Source: Clostridium sp. (GTDB taxonomy: Bacteria > Bacillota > Clostridia > Clostridiales > Clostridiaceae). Taken from it: DNA of 50,004 nucleotides. Numbering within the stretch: position 1 is the stretch's first letter; each line of letters begins with the position of its first letter. This document shows positions 17,580 to 27,699 of the stretch, piece after piece. The notes beneath the pieces were generated by a model. It worked only from the letters and a program-made list of their open reading frames with translations. It had not been told where the DNA came from and made no database searches. The stretch is from NCBI GenBank assembly GCA_022767515.1, contig JALENK010000068.1:1-50004 (forward strand), in the 5' to 3' direction. The translations under genes and the position numbers were made by a program.

Positions 17580-20444
17580 ATGGCAAAGAAAATAGATAAA
17601 ATTCCAAAGGATAATAATATAATACCAATACCTCTAGAAGAGGCTATGCCAGATAATTATCTGCCCTATGCAGTTGAAGTTGCTAAGGAAAGAGCTCTTC
17701 CAGATGTAAGAGATGGATTAAAGCCTGTACATAGAAGAATACTTTATGGTGCATATCTTTTAAAGGCTTTTCCAGATAGACCGTACTATAAATCAGCTAG
17801 AATTGTGGGGGATATTTTGGGTAAGTTCCATCCTCATGGTGATAGCTCGGTTTATGATGCAACAGTAATTCTAGCACAAGACTTTTCTACAAGAGAGCCA
17901 TTAATAGACGGACATGGTAATTTTGGTTCTATTGATGGAGATGGAGCTGCAGCAATGAGATATACAGAAGCAAGGCTTACGAATATTGCTATGGAAATGC
18001 TTAGAGATATAGATAAAGATACCGTAGATATGGTTCCTAATTATTCAGATAGTGAGATGGAGCCTAAGGTTCTTCCAAGTAGATACCCAAATCTTTTGGT
18101 TAATGGAACCTTTGGTATAGCAGTAGGATTAGCAACTAATATTCCACCACATAACTTAAATGAAGTTATAAATGGAGTTTTGGCATACATTGATAATAAT
18201 GATATTACAACAAAAGAGTTGATGAAGTATATAAAAGGACCAGACCTTCCAACAGGAGGAATTATTATTGGCTCAAATGCACTTTTATCAGCTTATGAGA
18301 CAGGTGAAGGAAAGGTTACTTGTAGAGCTAAGGCAAATATAGAAAAATTAGAAAATGATAGACTGGGAATAGTTATTACAGAGTTTCCTTATAAGAGGAA
18401 TAAAGCAAAACTTCTTCAGACAATTTCAGAGATGACTGGGGATAAGAAACATGCAAAAGCTCTTGAATCAATATCTGATATCAGGGATGAGTCTGATAGA
18501 ACAGGTATAAGAACAGTTATTGAATTAAAAAAATCTGTAGATGAAGAAATGGCAGAGAAGGTATTAAAGTATCTTTATAAAAAGACTGACCTGCAATGCA
18601 ATATAAGCTTTAATATGGTGGCACTTTCAAATGGTAAACCTGAAACTATGGGGTTAAAGACTATAATACATCATTATGTAAATCATCAAAAAGATATTGT
18701 AACAAGAAGAACTAGAAGAGAGCTAGAAATTGCTGAAAAGAGATTTCATATAGTTGAAGGTTTTATTAAGGCAATTGGTATTTTAGATGAAGTAATTAAA
18801 ACAATAAGAGAGTCCAAGTCTAAAAAGGATGCAATGCAGAATTTGATAACTAAGTTTGATTTTACAGAAGCTCAAGCTGAGGCAATTCTAGAATTAATGC
18901 TTTATCGATTAACAGGTCTTGAAATTACAACATTTAAAAAGGAATATGAGGAATTAAAAAGTCGTATAAAAAGACTTAAGAAGATTCTTAGTGATGAAAG
19001 AGAATTATATAATGTAATTAAAGATGAGCTTAAAGAAATTGCAGATAAGTATAAGAATCCAAGAAGAACTAAAATAGAAAAAAATGATGATGTAGCTAGG
19101 ATTGATGTTGAAGAATTAATAGTAGTTGAAGATGTCATTATTACTGTATCAAAGGATGGATTCATTAAAAGAATGGCAGAAAAGAGCTATATAAGATCTA
19201 ATGCTAATGCAGAGGATATAGAGTATAGAGAAGGAGATAGCTTAAAAACATTACTTAAGTCAAACACAAAAGATACCCTTATTATTTTTACAGATAAAGG
19301 TAATATGTATCAAACTAAAGTTGTTAATCTTCCAGAAGGAAAATGGAAGGATAAAGGAGAGAGAATTGATACTATTATCAAAGCAATAAATCTTGATGAT
19401 GAAAAAATAGTTAGTACTATATCAGTAGATAGCTTTTCTGAAGATAAATACTTACATTTTGTTACTAGTAAGGGAAGCATAAAAAAATCATCATTAGATA
19501 AGTTTGTAACTAATTATGCTAAGCTTCAGGCAACTAAGCTTAGAAAGGATGAAAAGCTCATTGCTGTATATGATATTCAAGAAGAAATTAAGCATATTAG
19601 TATGAAGACAAAAGAAGGTCTTAGTTTTACAGCTGATATTCCAGAGCTTATGAATACTCAAAGAGCTAATATGGGTGTGAATATGTTTAATATATCTTCA
19701 AATGATGAAGTGGTGGAAGCTGAAATTGTAGAAGAGAGTAAATTTGTGGAGTTTTCTGTTAAAGTAGCACAAAAACATTCACTTAAAGTAATGAAATTAA
19801 ATAATAGGAATGAAAAGCTTAAGGTAAATACAAATAGTACAAGTAAGCTTTTGTTATTTACTAATAAAGGTAATGTTATAAAAATAGATTCATTAATTTT
19901 GAGTGGAATACAGGACAGCTTAATAAAAATAAGTAGTTTGGTGGATAATTTTGATGAAACTGAAAAAATTGTGGGTATATTTTCAATAAAACAATTTATC
20001 GAAAATATGGCAGTTTATCAGTTTACTAAATGTGGTTTTGTTAAGAAAACATCACTTGCTGAATTTGATGGAGACTTTATTACAAATACTTCTTATAAAT
20101 TTAAGATGGATAATGATGAAGTTGTATCTGTAGATATTGCAAGTCAGTTTTTAGCTGAGGTAGTTATAATTACAAATAAGTCAATGGCGATTAAATTTAG
20201 TACTGAATCATTAAGCTTAATGAGTAAGAATGCATCAGGAGTTACAGGTATCAGCATAAAGGGAGAGGATAGTGTAATTTATGGTGGATGCTTTATTGAT
20301 AATTCATTATTGAAAATAACTACTAAAAAGAAAAAAAGTGCAGAAATTAATATTGATGATATTAAGACTAGAAATAGAGCAGGAAGAGGAAGCTCTATAT
20401 TATCTATTGAATTAGACGATGAAATTGTTGATATAAATAATTAA
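17580..20444 (+). CDS. parC: DNA topoisomerase IV subunit A
   Basis: The cleavage subunit that, with ParE, decatenates daughter chromosomes. It has 954 residues. The breakage-reunion domain has RRILYGAYLL, FHPHGDSSVYDA and the active Tyr128 in AAMRYTEAR. The C-terminal beta-pinwheel domain starts near residue 510, with repeats of the VTNKGNxxK type. I see no GyrA-box (QRRGGKG-like) motif, which supports topoisomerase IV over gyrase. At the quinolone-determining positions the wild-type Ser89 and Asp93 (E. coli GyrA S83/D87 equivalents) are kept. It is longer than the B. subtilis protein, mainly in the C-terminal domain. Confidence 0.88.
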   Translation: MAKKIDKIPKDNNIIPIPLEEAMPDNYLPYAVEVAKERALPDVRDGLKPVHRRILYGAYLLKAFPDRPYYKSARIVGDILGKFHPHGDSSVYDATVILAQDFSTREPLIDGHGNFGSIDGDGAAAMRYTEARLTNIAMEMLRDIDKDTVDMVPNYSDSEMEPKVLPSRYPNLLVNGTFGIAVGLATNIPPHNLNEVINGVLAYIDNNDITTKELMKYIKGPDLPTGGIIIGSNALLSAYETGEGKVTCRAKANIEKLENDRLGIVITEFPYKRNKAKLLQTISEMTGDKKHAKALESISDIRDESDRTGIRTVIELKKSVDEEMAEKVLKYLYKKTDLQCNISFNMVALSNGKPETMGLKTIIHHYVNHQKDIVTRRTRRELEIAEKRFHIVEGFIKAIGILDEVIKTIRESKSKKDAMQNLITKFDFTEAQAEAILELMLYRLTGLEITTFKKEYEELKSRIKRLKKILSDERELYNVIKDELKEIADKYKNPRRTKIEKNDDVARIDVEELIVVEDVIITVSKDGFIKRMAEKSYIRSNANAEDIEYREGDSLKTLLKSNTKDTLIIFTDKGNMYQTKVVNLPEGKWKDKGERIDTIIKAINLDDEKIVSTISVDSFSEDKYLHFVTSKGSIKKSSLDKFVTNYAKLQATKLRKDEKLIAVYDIQEEIKHISMKTKEGLSFTADIPELMNTQRANMGVNMFNISSNDEVVEAEIVEESKFVEFSVKVAQKHSLKVMKLNNRNEKLKVNTNSTSKLLLFTNKGNVIKIDSLILSGIQDSLIKISSLVDNFDETEKIVGIFSIKQFIENMAVYQFTKCGFVKKTSLAEFDGDFITNTSYKFKMDNDEVVSVDIASQFLAEVVIITNKSMAIKFSTESLSLMSKNASGVTGISIKGEDSVIYGGCFIDNSLLKITTKKKKSAEINIDDIKTRNRAGRGSSILSIELDDEIVDINN

Positions 20445-20462
20445 GAAAAGGGATGGTTAGTA

Positions 20463-21026
20463 ATGAAAAAGGTAGCAATTTTATTAGCAAATGGATTTGA
20501 AGAGGTTGAAGCTTTAACAGTTGTAGATGTTTTAAGAAGAGCAAATGAAACTTGCGATATGGTGTCAATAACAGGAGAACAATCAATAACTGGTTCACAT
20601 AATATAGAAATTAAGGCAGATAAAATTTTAACAGATAAATTAGAGGATTATGATGCGGTAGTGCTTCCTGGAGGGCTTCCTGGCTCAAATACGCTAAGAG
20701 ATGATGAAAGAGTAATGGAAATATTAAAAGAATTTAATTCTGCAAACAAAATAGTAGCTGCAATATGTGCAGCACCAATAGCATTTGGAAAAGCAGGAAT
20801 AATAAAAAATAAGAATATAACATCTTATCCAGGATTTGAAGAGGAGCTATCAGAAGGAAACTATATTGAGAACGAATTAGTAGTTCAAGATGGAAACATG
20901 CTAACTAGCAGAGGACCTGCAACTGCACTTGAATTTTCTTATAAATTATTAGAGTTATTAGGTAGCAGTAAGCAGGAAGGATTAAAGGAAGGTATGATGT
21001 ATAACTTTCTAATGGGAAGAAGATAA
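20463..21026 (+). CDS. DJ-1/PfpI family protein (YajL-like)
   Basis: A 187-residue DJ-1 superfamily protein. The nucleophile elbow is VAAICAAP (Cys102), with the partner Glu in GFEEVEALT near residues 12-19. The VLPGG...GS segment and the helical end SYKLLELLG match the DJ-1/YajL clade rather than the PfpI protease clade. Such proteins are linked to redox or carbonyl-stress protection, but their exact chemistry is debated. Ribosome site AAGGGATGG lies upstream. The stop overlaps the start of recJ by one base (TAATG), so the pair is translationally coupled. Confidence 0.88.
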   Translation: MKKVAILLANGFEEVEALTVVDVLRRANETCDMVSITGEQSITGSHNIEIKADKILTDKLEDYDAVVLPGGLPGSNTLRDDERVMEILKEFNSANKIVAAICAAPIAFGKAGIIKNKNITSYPGFEEELSEGNYIENELVVQDGNMLTSRGPATALEFSYKLLELLGSSKQEGLKEGMMYNFLMGRR

Positions 21027-22798
21027 TGCAAGAAAATTGGGTAGTTGTAAATCAAAAAAGTAACTTTGAAAAGTTAAAGAGTGAAATTAGTTTAAGTCCA
21101 TTAATTACAAGACTTCTTTCAAATAGAAATATTACAACTAAAAAGGATGCCTATATGTTCTTAAATGGCACAATAGACGATTTATATGATTCTAGATTGA
21201 TGAAGGATATGGTTCGTGGTGTAAATATAATAAAGGAAGCCATAGAAACTAAAAAGAGAATTATTATTTATGGTGATTATGATTGTGATGGAGTATGTAG
21301 CACTACGATTTTTTGCAAGGTATTAAAATTTTTAAATGCCAACTTTAAATATTATATTCCTAGTAGAGAAGATGAAGGCTATGGAATGAATAGCAATAGG
21401 ATAAAAATATTAAAGGATGAAGGTGCAGAATGTATTTTAACTTGTGATAATGGAATTTCAGCTATTAATGAAGTTAAATATGCTAAGGAGCTTGGACTTA
21501 CTGTAGTTATTACTGACCATCATGAGGTACCTTATGAAGAAATTGATGGAGAAAAAATATATAAAGTGCCAGAAGCTGATTGCGTTATAGACCCTAAGCA
21601 GAAGGATTGTGATTATCCCTTTAAAGAGTTGTGTGGTGCAGGAGTTGCATTAAAGTTTTCAAAGCTTTTGATTGAGAGTTTTAATGTGACCTATACATCA
21701 TTTAATGAGCTTTATGAGCTTGTAGCTTTAGCTACAATTTGTGATGTTGTTGAACTTATGGATGAAAATAGAATAATTGTAAAAAAAGGTCTAAGTACAA
21801 TGGGCAACACAGAAAATATAGGCTTGAGGGAACTTATAAAGGAAACAAAGTTGGCTGATAGTAAAATTGGAGAGTATCATTTAGGATTTGTTTTAGGACC
21901 ATGTATAAATGCAACTGGAAGGCTTGAAACAGCAGACCTTTCAGTAGAATTATTAATTACTGAGGATGAAGAGAATGCAAAAAGTTTAGCAAAGACATTG
22001 CACAGATTAAATTCAGATAGGCAAGAACTAACTAAAGATAGTCTTGAGAAGGTTTATGAAAAAATAGAGAATGATTTTAGTGAAAATGATAAGGTTATTC
22101 TTGTATATGATGGAAGCATTCATGAGAGTATTGCTGGAATCGTAGCTGGAAGAGTTAGAGAAAGATATAATCTTCCAACTATAATTATGACAGATACTAA
22201 GGAAGAAGGATTGGCTAAAGGTTCTGGTAGAAGTATAGAATGTTACCATATGTATGAAGAATTAAATAAGTGCAAGAACTTAATTGAAAAGTTTGGTGGG
22301 CATCCGATGGCAGCAGGACTTACTGTTAAAAAGGAGAATCTACTAGCTTTAAGACAAGAATTAAATAAAAAATGTATGTTAACAGAAGAACAAATAATCC
22401 CTACAATAAAGATTGATACGCCTTTAAAATTTTCACTTATAAATGAAAATATTATAAATGAAATTGAAGAATTAAGACCTTTTGGAAAAGGAAATCCATC
22501 ACCCCTTTTTGCAGTTAAAAATATAAGTGTGGATAAAGTATTTTTTATGGGAAAGGATAAGCAATTTTTAAAGTTTTTAATGAAACAGGATAATATATCT
22601 CTTCAAGGATTGAATTTTAATAAGTATGAAGAGTTTAAAGAGGCTTATACAGAAAAGTTTGGAAAAGAAGCCTTTTTAGATTTGTTAGATACGGGATATT
22701 GTAATATGAAGATGGATATAATATATTATCCGCAAGTTAATGAATTTAATGGAAAGAAAAGCGTTCAATTAAATATAAAGAATTTCAGAATTGTTTAA
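21026..22798 (+). CDS. recJ: RecJ-type single-stranded-DNA-specific exonuclease
   Basis: A 5'-3' single-strand exonuclease of the DHH family used in recombination and mismatch repair. It has 590 residues. Motif I is IYGDYDCDGVC (GDYDCDG at 83-89) and the DHH motif is VITDHHEV (164-166). The DHHA1 domain has ATGRLE and KFGGHPMAAG (about 424-431), and the OB-like C-terminus begins near 460. It is somewhat shorter than B. subtilis RecJ, and clostridia often have more than one RecJ, so this may be a paralogue. It starts inside the stop of the DJ-1 gene. Confidence 0.9.
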   Translation: MQENWVVVNQKSNFEKLKSEISLSPLITRLLSNRNITTKKDAYMFLNGTIDDLYDSRLMKDMVRGVNIIKEAIETKKRIIIYGDYDCDGVCSTTIFCKVLKFLNANFKYYIPSREDEGYGMNSNRIKILKDEGAECILTCDNGISAINEVKYAKELGLTVVITDHHEVPYEEIDGEKIYKVPEADCVIDPKQKDCDYPFKELCGAGVALKFSKLLIESFNVTYTSFNELYELVALATICDVVELMDENRIIVKKGLSTMGNTENIGLRELIKETKLADSKIGEYHLGFVLGPCINATGRLETADLSVELLITEDEENAKSLAKTLHRLNSDRQELTKDSLEKVYEKIENDFSENDKVILVYDGSIHESIAGIVAGRVRERYNLPTIIMTDTKEEGLAKGSGRSIECYHMYEELNKCKNLIEKFGGHPMAAGLTVKKENLLALRQELNKKCMLTEEQIIPTIKIDTPLKFSLINENIINEIEELRPFGKGNPSPLFAVKNISVDKVFFMGKDKQFLKFLMKQDNISLQGLNFNKYEEFKEAYTEKFGKEAFLDLLDTGYCNMKMDIIYYPQVNEFNGKKSVQLNIKNFRIV

Positions 22799-22824
22799 TA
22801 TAATAGAAGGGAAGCTGTTTTCTA

Positions 22825-23907
22825 ATGAGTAAATATAAAATAATTATGACAGGTGGGGGGACTGCAGGGCATGTTATGCCTAATTTGGCATTAGTTTCTA
22901 CACTTGAAAAAGAAGGATTCGAAATTAAATATATAGGTAGTAAAAATGGAATTGAGAAGGAGATATTAGAAAAAACTAAGATACCATATTTTCCTATATC
23001 TTCAGGAAAACTTAGACGTTATTTTGATTTAAAAAACTTTACAGATCCATTTAAAGTTGTGAAAGGAATTTTTCAAGCAAAAAAGATATTAAAGAGGGAA
23101 AAACCTGATGTTATTTTTTCAAAGGGTGGCTTTGTATCAGTGCCAGTTGTAATAGCAGCATCAAGGAGAAAAATTCCAGTAATAGCTCATGAATCAGACA
23201 TAACACCAGGGCTTGCAAATAAACTTGCATCACCATTTTGTGATAAACTTTGTGTAACATTTAGGGAAAGTCTTAAGTATGTAAAGGACAATAAAGGAAT
23301 ACTTACAGGAAGTCCTATTAGAGAAGAGATATTTAGTGGTTCAAAAGCTAAAGGTCTAGAAATGTGTCAGTTTAAAAATCAAAAAGAAGTAATTTTAATT
23401 ATGGGTGGAAGTTTAGGTTCACAAGTAATAAATAATGTTATTTATGAAAATTTAGAGACTCTTACAAATAAATTTAATATAATTCATATCTGTGGAAAAG
23501 GAAATGTGAACTCAAAATATGAAAAATATGAAGGATATAAACAGTTTGAATTTGTAGATAAAGAGTTACCAGATTTATTTGCAGTAGCAGATTATATAAT
23601 ATCAAGAGCAGGCGCAAATTCAATATTTGAATTTTTAGCATTAAAGAAACCTATGCTTTTAATACCTTTATCTAAAAAAGCAAGCAGAGGAGACCAAATA
23701 TTAAACGCAAATTCTTTCAAAAAAGAAGGTTATGCACTTGTAATGGAAGAAGAAGAGATTACTACTGAAAGTTTTAGACAAAAGGTGGAAGAGTTAGTAA
23801 ACAAAAAACAAGAGTTAGTAAATAATATGAATAAAAGTGGCTCTAAAACTGGAAATTCAGCAGTTTTAGAGATTATAATGTCTGTAGTAGAAAAAAATAA
23901 AGAATAA
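22825..23907 (+). CDS. murG: UDP-GlcNAc:lipid I GlcNAc transferase
   Basis: Transfers GlcNAc to lipid I to form lipid II on the inner membrane face, the last cytoplasmic step of peptidoglycan synthesis. It has 360 residues. The N-terminal Gly-rich loop is [12 protein letters not shown] (10-21), and a second Gly-rich motif is [12 protein letters not shown]. The UDP-GlcNAc site is [23 protein letters not shown] in part (Glu in IFEF). Position 13-15 reads TAG instead of the E. coli TGG, a common variant. A weak GAAGGGA ribosome site lies about 12 bases before the ATG. No other cell-wall genes adjoin it. Confidence 0.92.
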   Translation: MSKYKIIMTGGGTAGHVMPNLALVSTLEKEGFEIKYIGSKNGIEKEILEKTKIPYFPISSGKLRRYFDLKNFTDPFKVVKGIFQAKKILKREKPDVIFSKGGFVSVPVVIAASRRKIPVIAHESDITPGLANKLASPFCDKLCVTFRESLKYVKDNKGILTGSPIREEIFSGSKAKGLEMCQFKNQKEVILIMGGSLGSQVINNVIYENLETLTNKFNIIHICGKGNVNSKYEKYEGYKQFEFVDKELPDLFAVADYIISRAGANSIFEFLALKKPMLLIPLSKKASRGDQILNANSFKKEGYALVMEEEEITTESFRQKVEELVNKKQELVNNMNKSGSKTGNSAVLEIIMSVVEKNKE

Positions 23908-23933
23908 ATGTGGAATTATGTATAATATAAAAC

Positions 23934-23961
23934 TTGCAAAATTTATTGTTTGAAGTATAAT
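23934..23961 (+). promoter_or_regulatory. Promoter of the pyruvate:ferredoxin oxidoreductase gene
   Basis: TTGCAA (23934-23939), a 16-base spacer and a perfect TATAAT (23956-23961). Transcription would start near 23968, upstream of the hairpin at 23989-24017. Confidence 0.6.
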
Positions 23962-23988
23962 TAATATGTAGTATTAAGATTGCGAATT

Positions 23989-24017
23989 AAGATAGTTAAC
24001 AATTTAACAATCTTTTT
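23989..24017 (+). promoter_or_regulatory. Hairpin with T-run in the PFOR leader
   Basis: AAGATAGTTAA (23989-23999) pairs with TTAACAATCTT (24004-24014), ten pairs with one A-A mismatch and loop CAAT, followed by T at 24013-24017. It lies between the proposed promoter and the ribosome site. It may be a leaky terminator in the leader, or the terminator of the upstream recJ-murG unit. Confidence 0.5.
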
Positions 24018-24047
24018 CTAAATACATTGAAAGAAGGGATTCACAAG

Positions 24048-27000
24048 ATGAGAAAAATGAAAACAATGGATGGTAATACGGCAGCAGCTCACGTGTCATA
24101 TGCATTCACAGAAGTAACTGCTATTTACCCAATCACACCATCATCACCAATGGCTGAACACGTAGATGAATGGGTTGCACAAGGAAGAAAGAATATCTTT
24201 GGTCAACCAGTAAAAGTAATGGAAATGCAATCAGAAGCAGGAGCTGCTGGAGCAGTTCATGGTTCATTACAAGCAGGAGCATTAACTACTACTTATACAG
24301 CATCACAAGGTTTATTATTAATGATACCTAATATGTATAAGATTGCTGGTGAATTACTTCCAGGAGTATTCCACGTATCAGCAAGAGCATTAGCTACTTC
24401 AGCTCTTAATATTTTTGGTGACCATCAAGATGTTATGGCTGCAAGACAAACTGGATTTGCAATGCTTGCAGAAGGTTCAGTACAAGAAGTTATGGATTTA
24501 TCAGCAGTAGCTCACTTATCAGCTATTAAGTCAAGAGTTCCATTCTTAAACTTCTTTGATGGTTTCAGAACATCTCATGAAATTCAAAAAATTGAAGTTC
24601 TTGAATATGATGAATTAGCTAACTTACTTGACTGGGAAGCAGTTAAAGAATTTAAGCAAAGAGCTTTAAATCCAAACCACCCTGTAACAAGAGGTACAGC
24701 TCAAAATGCAGATATCTACTTCCAAGAAAGAGAAGTTGTTAATAAGTATTATAACGCAGTTCCAGAAATAGTTGAAAACTATATGGCTGAAATCACTAAG
24801 TTAACAGGAAGAGAATATCACTGCTTCGATTATTATGGAGCACCAGATGCTGATAGAGTTATCGTAGCTATGGGTTCTGTAACAGACGTTTGTGAAGAAA
24901 CTATAGATTACTTAAATAATAATGGACAAAAAGTTGGTGTTGTTAAAGTAAGATTATACAGACCATTCTCAGTTGAAAAGTTATTAGCTGCTGTTCCAAA
25001 GACAGTTAAGAAGATAGCTGTTTTAGATAAGACTAAGGAACCAGGATCAGCTGGTGAACCATTATACTTAGATGTTAAGAATGCATTCTATGGACAAGCT
25101 GATGCACCAGTAATCGTTGGTGGTAGATTTGGTTTAGGTTCAAAGGATCCAAATCCAGGTCACATTGCTGCAGTATATGCTAACCTTGCAAAGGATGAAC
25201 CAAAGAACGGATTTACTTTAGGAATCAATGATGATGTAACAAATACTTCATTAGAAGTAACTGAAGATATCGATGCTACACCAGAGGGAACTACAGCTTG
25301 TAAGTTCTGGGGATTAGGATCAGACGGTACTGTTGGAGCTAACAAGAGTGCTATAAAGATTATCGGAGACCATACAGATATGTACGCTCAAGGATACTTC
25401 TTCTACGATTCAAAGAAATCAGGAGGAATTACAGTATCTCACTTAAGATTTGGTAAGAAGGCTATTAAGTCACCATACTTAATAAACAAAGCTGATTTCG
25501 TATCATGTTCTAACCAATCTTATGTTTATAAGTACAATGTATTAGAAGGATTAAAGCCAGGATCAACATTCTTATTAAATACAATTTGGTCACCAGAAGA
25601 AGTTGAAACTCATTTACCTGCAGCATACAAGAAGTATATTGCTAACAACAACATCCAATTCTATACAATAAATGCTGTTAAGATAGCTCAAGAAATTGGA
25701 TTAGGTGGAAGAACTAATATGATAATGCAATCTGCATTCTTCAAGTTAGCTAACATTATTCCAATAGATGATGCAATTAAATATCTTAAGGATTCAGTTG
25801 TAACTTCTTATGGTAAGAAGGGACAAAACATAGTAGATATGAACAATGCTGCAATAGATCAAGGTGTTGCATCATTAGTTAAGATAGATGTTCCAGAAGC
25901 TTGGAAGACAGTAGCAGATGATGTTCCAGCTGAAATCAAGCATGCATCTAAGTTCGTTAAGGATATTGTTATTCCAATGAACAGATTAGAAGGTGACAAT
26001 CTTCCAGTTTCTACATTCGTAGATATGGCTGATGGTACTTTCGAAGCTGGTACTGCAGCATTCGAAAAGAGAGGAATTGCTGTTAATGTACCTGAATGGC
26101 AAGCAGATAAGTGTATCCAATGTAACCAATGTTCAATGGTATGTCCACATGCTGCAGTTAGACCATTCTTATTAAATGAAGCTGAAAAGAACGCAGCTCC
26201 TGAAAGTGCTAAGATAGTAGAAGCTAAGGCTCTTAAGACAGAAGAAAAATTATACTTCTCAATGGGTATTACACCTCTTGATTGTTCAGGATGTGGAAAC
26301 TGTGCTCTAGTATGTCCAGCAGATGCTTTAGTTATGAAGCCAGCTGCATCTCAAGAAGCTCAAGGAGAAGCATGGGATTACTTAATATACGATATTACTG
26401 ATAAGAAGAACCCAATGGCTAAGGATACAGTTAAGGGAAGCCAATTCGAAACACCACTTCTTGAATTCTCAGGAGCTTGTGCTGGATGTGGAGAAACTCC
26501 TTATGCTAAACTTGTAACTCAATTAGTTGGTGATAGAATGATGATAGCTAATGCTACAGGATGTTCTTCAATCTGGGGTGGTTCTGCTCCTTCAACACCA
26601 TACACTAAGAATAAGAAGGGACAAGGACCTGCATGGGCTAACTCATTATTCGAAGATAATGCTGAATTTGGATTAGGTATGTTCTTAGGAGTTAAGGCTC
26701 AAAGAGAAGAATTAGCTGAAATAGTTAAAGCTGCTAACTTAGGTGCAGATGCAAAGGCTGTTGCTGATGAATGGTTAGCTAATATGAATAATGGTGAAGG
26801 AACTAGAGAATTAGCAGATAAGTTCGCTGCTGTTCTTGAAAAAGACGGTTCAGAAGATGCTAAGAAGATATTAGAAAAGAAAGATTTATTCGTTAAGAGA
26901 TCTCAATGGATCTTCGGAGGAGACGGATGGGCTTACGACATCGGATATGGTGGAGTTGACCACGTACTTGCTTCTGGTGAAGACGTAAATGTTCTTGTAT

Positions 27001-27551
27001 TTGATACAGAAGTTTACTCAAACACAGGTGGACAATCTTCTAAATCTACACCAACAGCTGCTATCGCTAAGTTTGCTGCAAGTGGTAAGAAGACTAAGAA
27101 GAAGGATCTTGGAATGATGGCAATGAGCTACGGATATGTATATGTTGCTCAAATCAATATGGGTGCTAACAAGGCACAAGCTCTTAAGGCTATAGCTGAA
27201 GCTGAAGCTTACAAGGGACCATCATTAATCATAGCTTATGCTCCATGTATCAACCACGGAATTAAGATTGGTATGGGTAAGAGCCAAGAAGAAGCTAAGA
27301 GAGCAGTTGAATGTGGATACTGGTCAATGTACAGATTCAATCCTGAATTAAAGGAAGCTGGTCAAAATCCATTCAAGCTTGATTCAACTAAGGAACCAAA
27401 GGCTGACTTTAAAGAATTCTTAATGGGTGAAGTTAGATATGCATCACTTGCTAAGATGTTCCCAGAAGCTGCAGAAGCATTATTTGAAAAGACTAAAAAG
27501 GATGCTATGGATAGATTAGCTGGATATATCAAGTTAGATGAACAAAAATAA
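24048..27551 (+). CDS. nifJ: Pyruvate:ferredoxin oxidoreductase
   Basis: Oxidises pyruvate with CoA to acetyl-CoA and CO2, reducing ferredoxin; it is the central energy step of clostridial fermentation. It is a single-chain enzyme of about 1167 residues. The order is alpha/gamma pyrimidine-binding and CoA domains, two [4Fe-4S] ferredoxin motifs (CIQCNQCSMVCP near 688, CSGCGNCALVCP near 745), the proximal-cluster cysteines (CAGCG near 810, ATGCSS near 837, APCINHG near 1064) and the TPP motif GDGWAYDIGYGG near 958. The longer TTG start at 24027 is rejected because AAGAAGGG is correctly placed for ATG 24048. Codons are strongly biased to AAG, AAC and GTT, as in highly expressed genes. Confidence 0.97.
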   Translation: MRKMKTMDGNTAAAHVSYAFTEVTAIYPITPSSPMAEHVDEWVAQGRKNIFGQPVKVMEMQSEAGAAGAVHGSLQAGALTTTYTASQGLLLMIPNMYKIAGELLPGVFHVSARALATSALNIFGDHQDVMAARQTGFAMLAEGSVQEVMDLSAVAHLSAIKSRVPFLNFFDGFRTSHEIQKIEVLEYDELANLLDWEAVKEFKQRALNPNHPVTRGTAQNADIYFQEREVVNKYYNAVPEIVENYMAEITKLTGREYHCFDYYGAPDADRVIVAMGSVTDVCEETIDYLNNNGQKVGVVKVRLYRPFSVEKLLAAVPKTVKKIAVLDKTKEPGSAGEPLYLDVKNAFYGQADAPVIVGGRFGLGSKDPNPGHIAAVYANLAKDEPKNGFTLGINDDVTNTSLEVTEDIDATPEGTTACKFWGLGSDGTVGANKSAIKIIGDHTDMYAQGYFFYDSKKSGGITVSHLRFGKKAIKSPYLINKADFVSCSNQSYVYKYNVLEGLKPGSTFLLNTIWSPEEVETHLPAAYKKYIANNNIQFYTINAVKIAQEIGLGGRTNMIMQSAFFKLANIIPIDDAIKYLKDSVVTSYGKKGQNIVDMNNAAIDQGVASLVKIDVPEAWKTVADDVPAEIKHASKFVKDIVIPMNRLEGDNLPVSTFVDMADGTFEAGTAAFEKRGIAVNVPEWQADKCIQCNQCSMVCPHAAVRPFLLNEAEKNAAPESAKIVEAKALKTEEKLYFSMGITPLDCSGCGNCALVCPADALVMKPAASQEAQGEAWDYLIYDITDKKNPMAKDTVKGSQFETPLLEFSGACAGCGETPYAKLVTQLVGDRMMIANATGCSSIWGGSAPSTPYTKNKKGQGPAWANSLFEDNAEFGLGMFLGVKAQREELAEIVKAANLGADAKAVADEWLANMNNGEGTRELADKFAAVLEKDGSEDAKKILEKKDLFVKRSQWIFGGDGWAYDIGYGGVDHVLASGEDVNVLVFDTEVYSNTGGQSSKSTPTAAIAKFAASGKKTKKKDLGMMAMSYGYVYVAQINMGANKAQALKAIAEAEAYKGPSLIIAYAPCINHGIKIGMGKSQEEAKRAVECGYWSMYRFNPELKEAGQNPFKLDSTKEPKADFKEFLMGEVRYASLAKMFPEAAEALFEKTKKDAMDRLAGYIKLDEQK

Positions 27552-27572
27552 TTAAGTTATAATATTAAGGGG

Positions 27573-27605
27573 GCATAGGTCTTAATTGACTTATGCTTTC
27601 TTTTT
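27573..27605 (+). terminator. Terminator of nifJ
   Basis: A nine-pair stem (27573-27581 with 27588-27596, one G-U) has loop TTAATT and is followed by TTTCTTTTT. It lies 22 bases after the nifJ stop. Confidence 0.85.
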
Positions 27606-27631
27606 GTATGCTCAATTGTGTATAAAAAATG

Positions 27632-27672
27632 CTTTTAATTTACTGCAAATAGAGTTAAAATAATGAATGATA
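27632..27672 (+). promoter_or_regulatory. Promoter-like element, copy 1 of a 41-bp duplicated sequence
   Basis: This 41-base element precedes the DUF1292 gene and matches the element at 27996-28036 at 34 positions, including an unbroken block of 16 (AAATAGAGTTAAAATA). It could contain TTTTAA (27633-27638), a 17-base spacer and TAAAAT (27656-27661). These are weak boxes, so a non-standard sigma factor or a regulator site is also possible. Confidence 0.5.
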
Positions 27673-27699
27673 TATATTGTAAAGGAGAAATATAATAGT

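Noticed and set aside
15624-20444. Interpretation of the topoisomerase pair as DNA gyrase
   Set aside because: No GyrA box in subunit A and no dnaA, dnaN or recF context. Topoisomerase IV is more likely, though the subunit B sequence alone does not decide.
24027-24047. TTG start giving a seven-residue longer PFOR
   Set aside because: The ribosome site AAGAAGGG lies inside this extension and fits ATG 24048.
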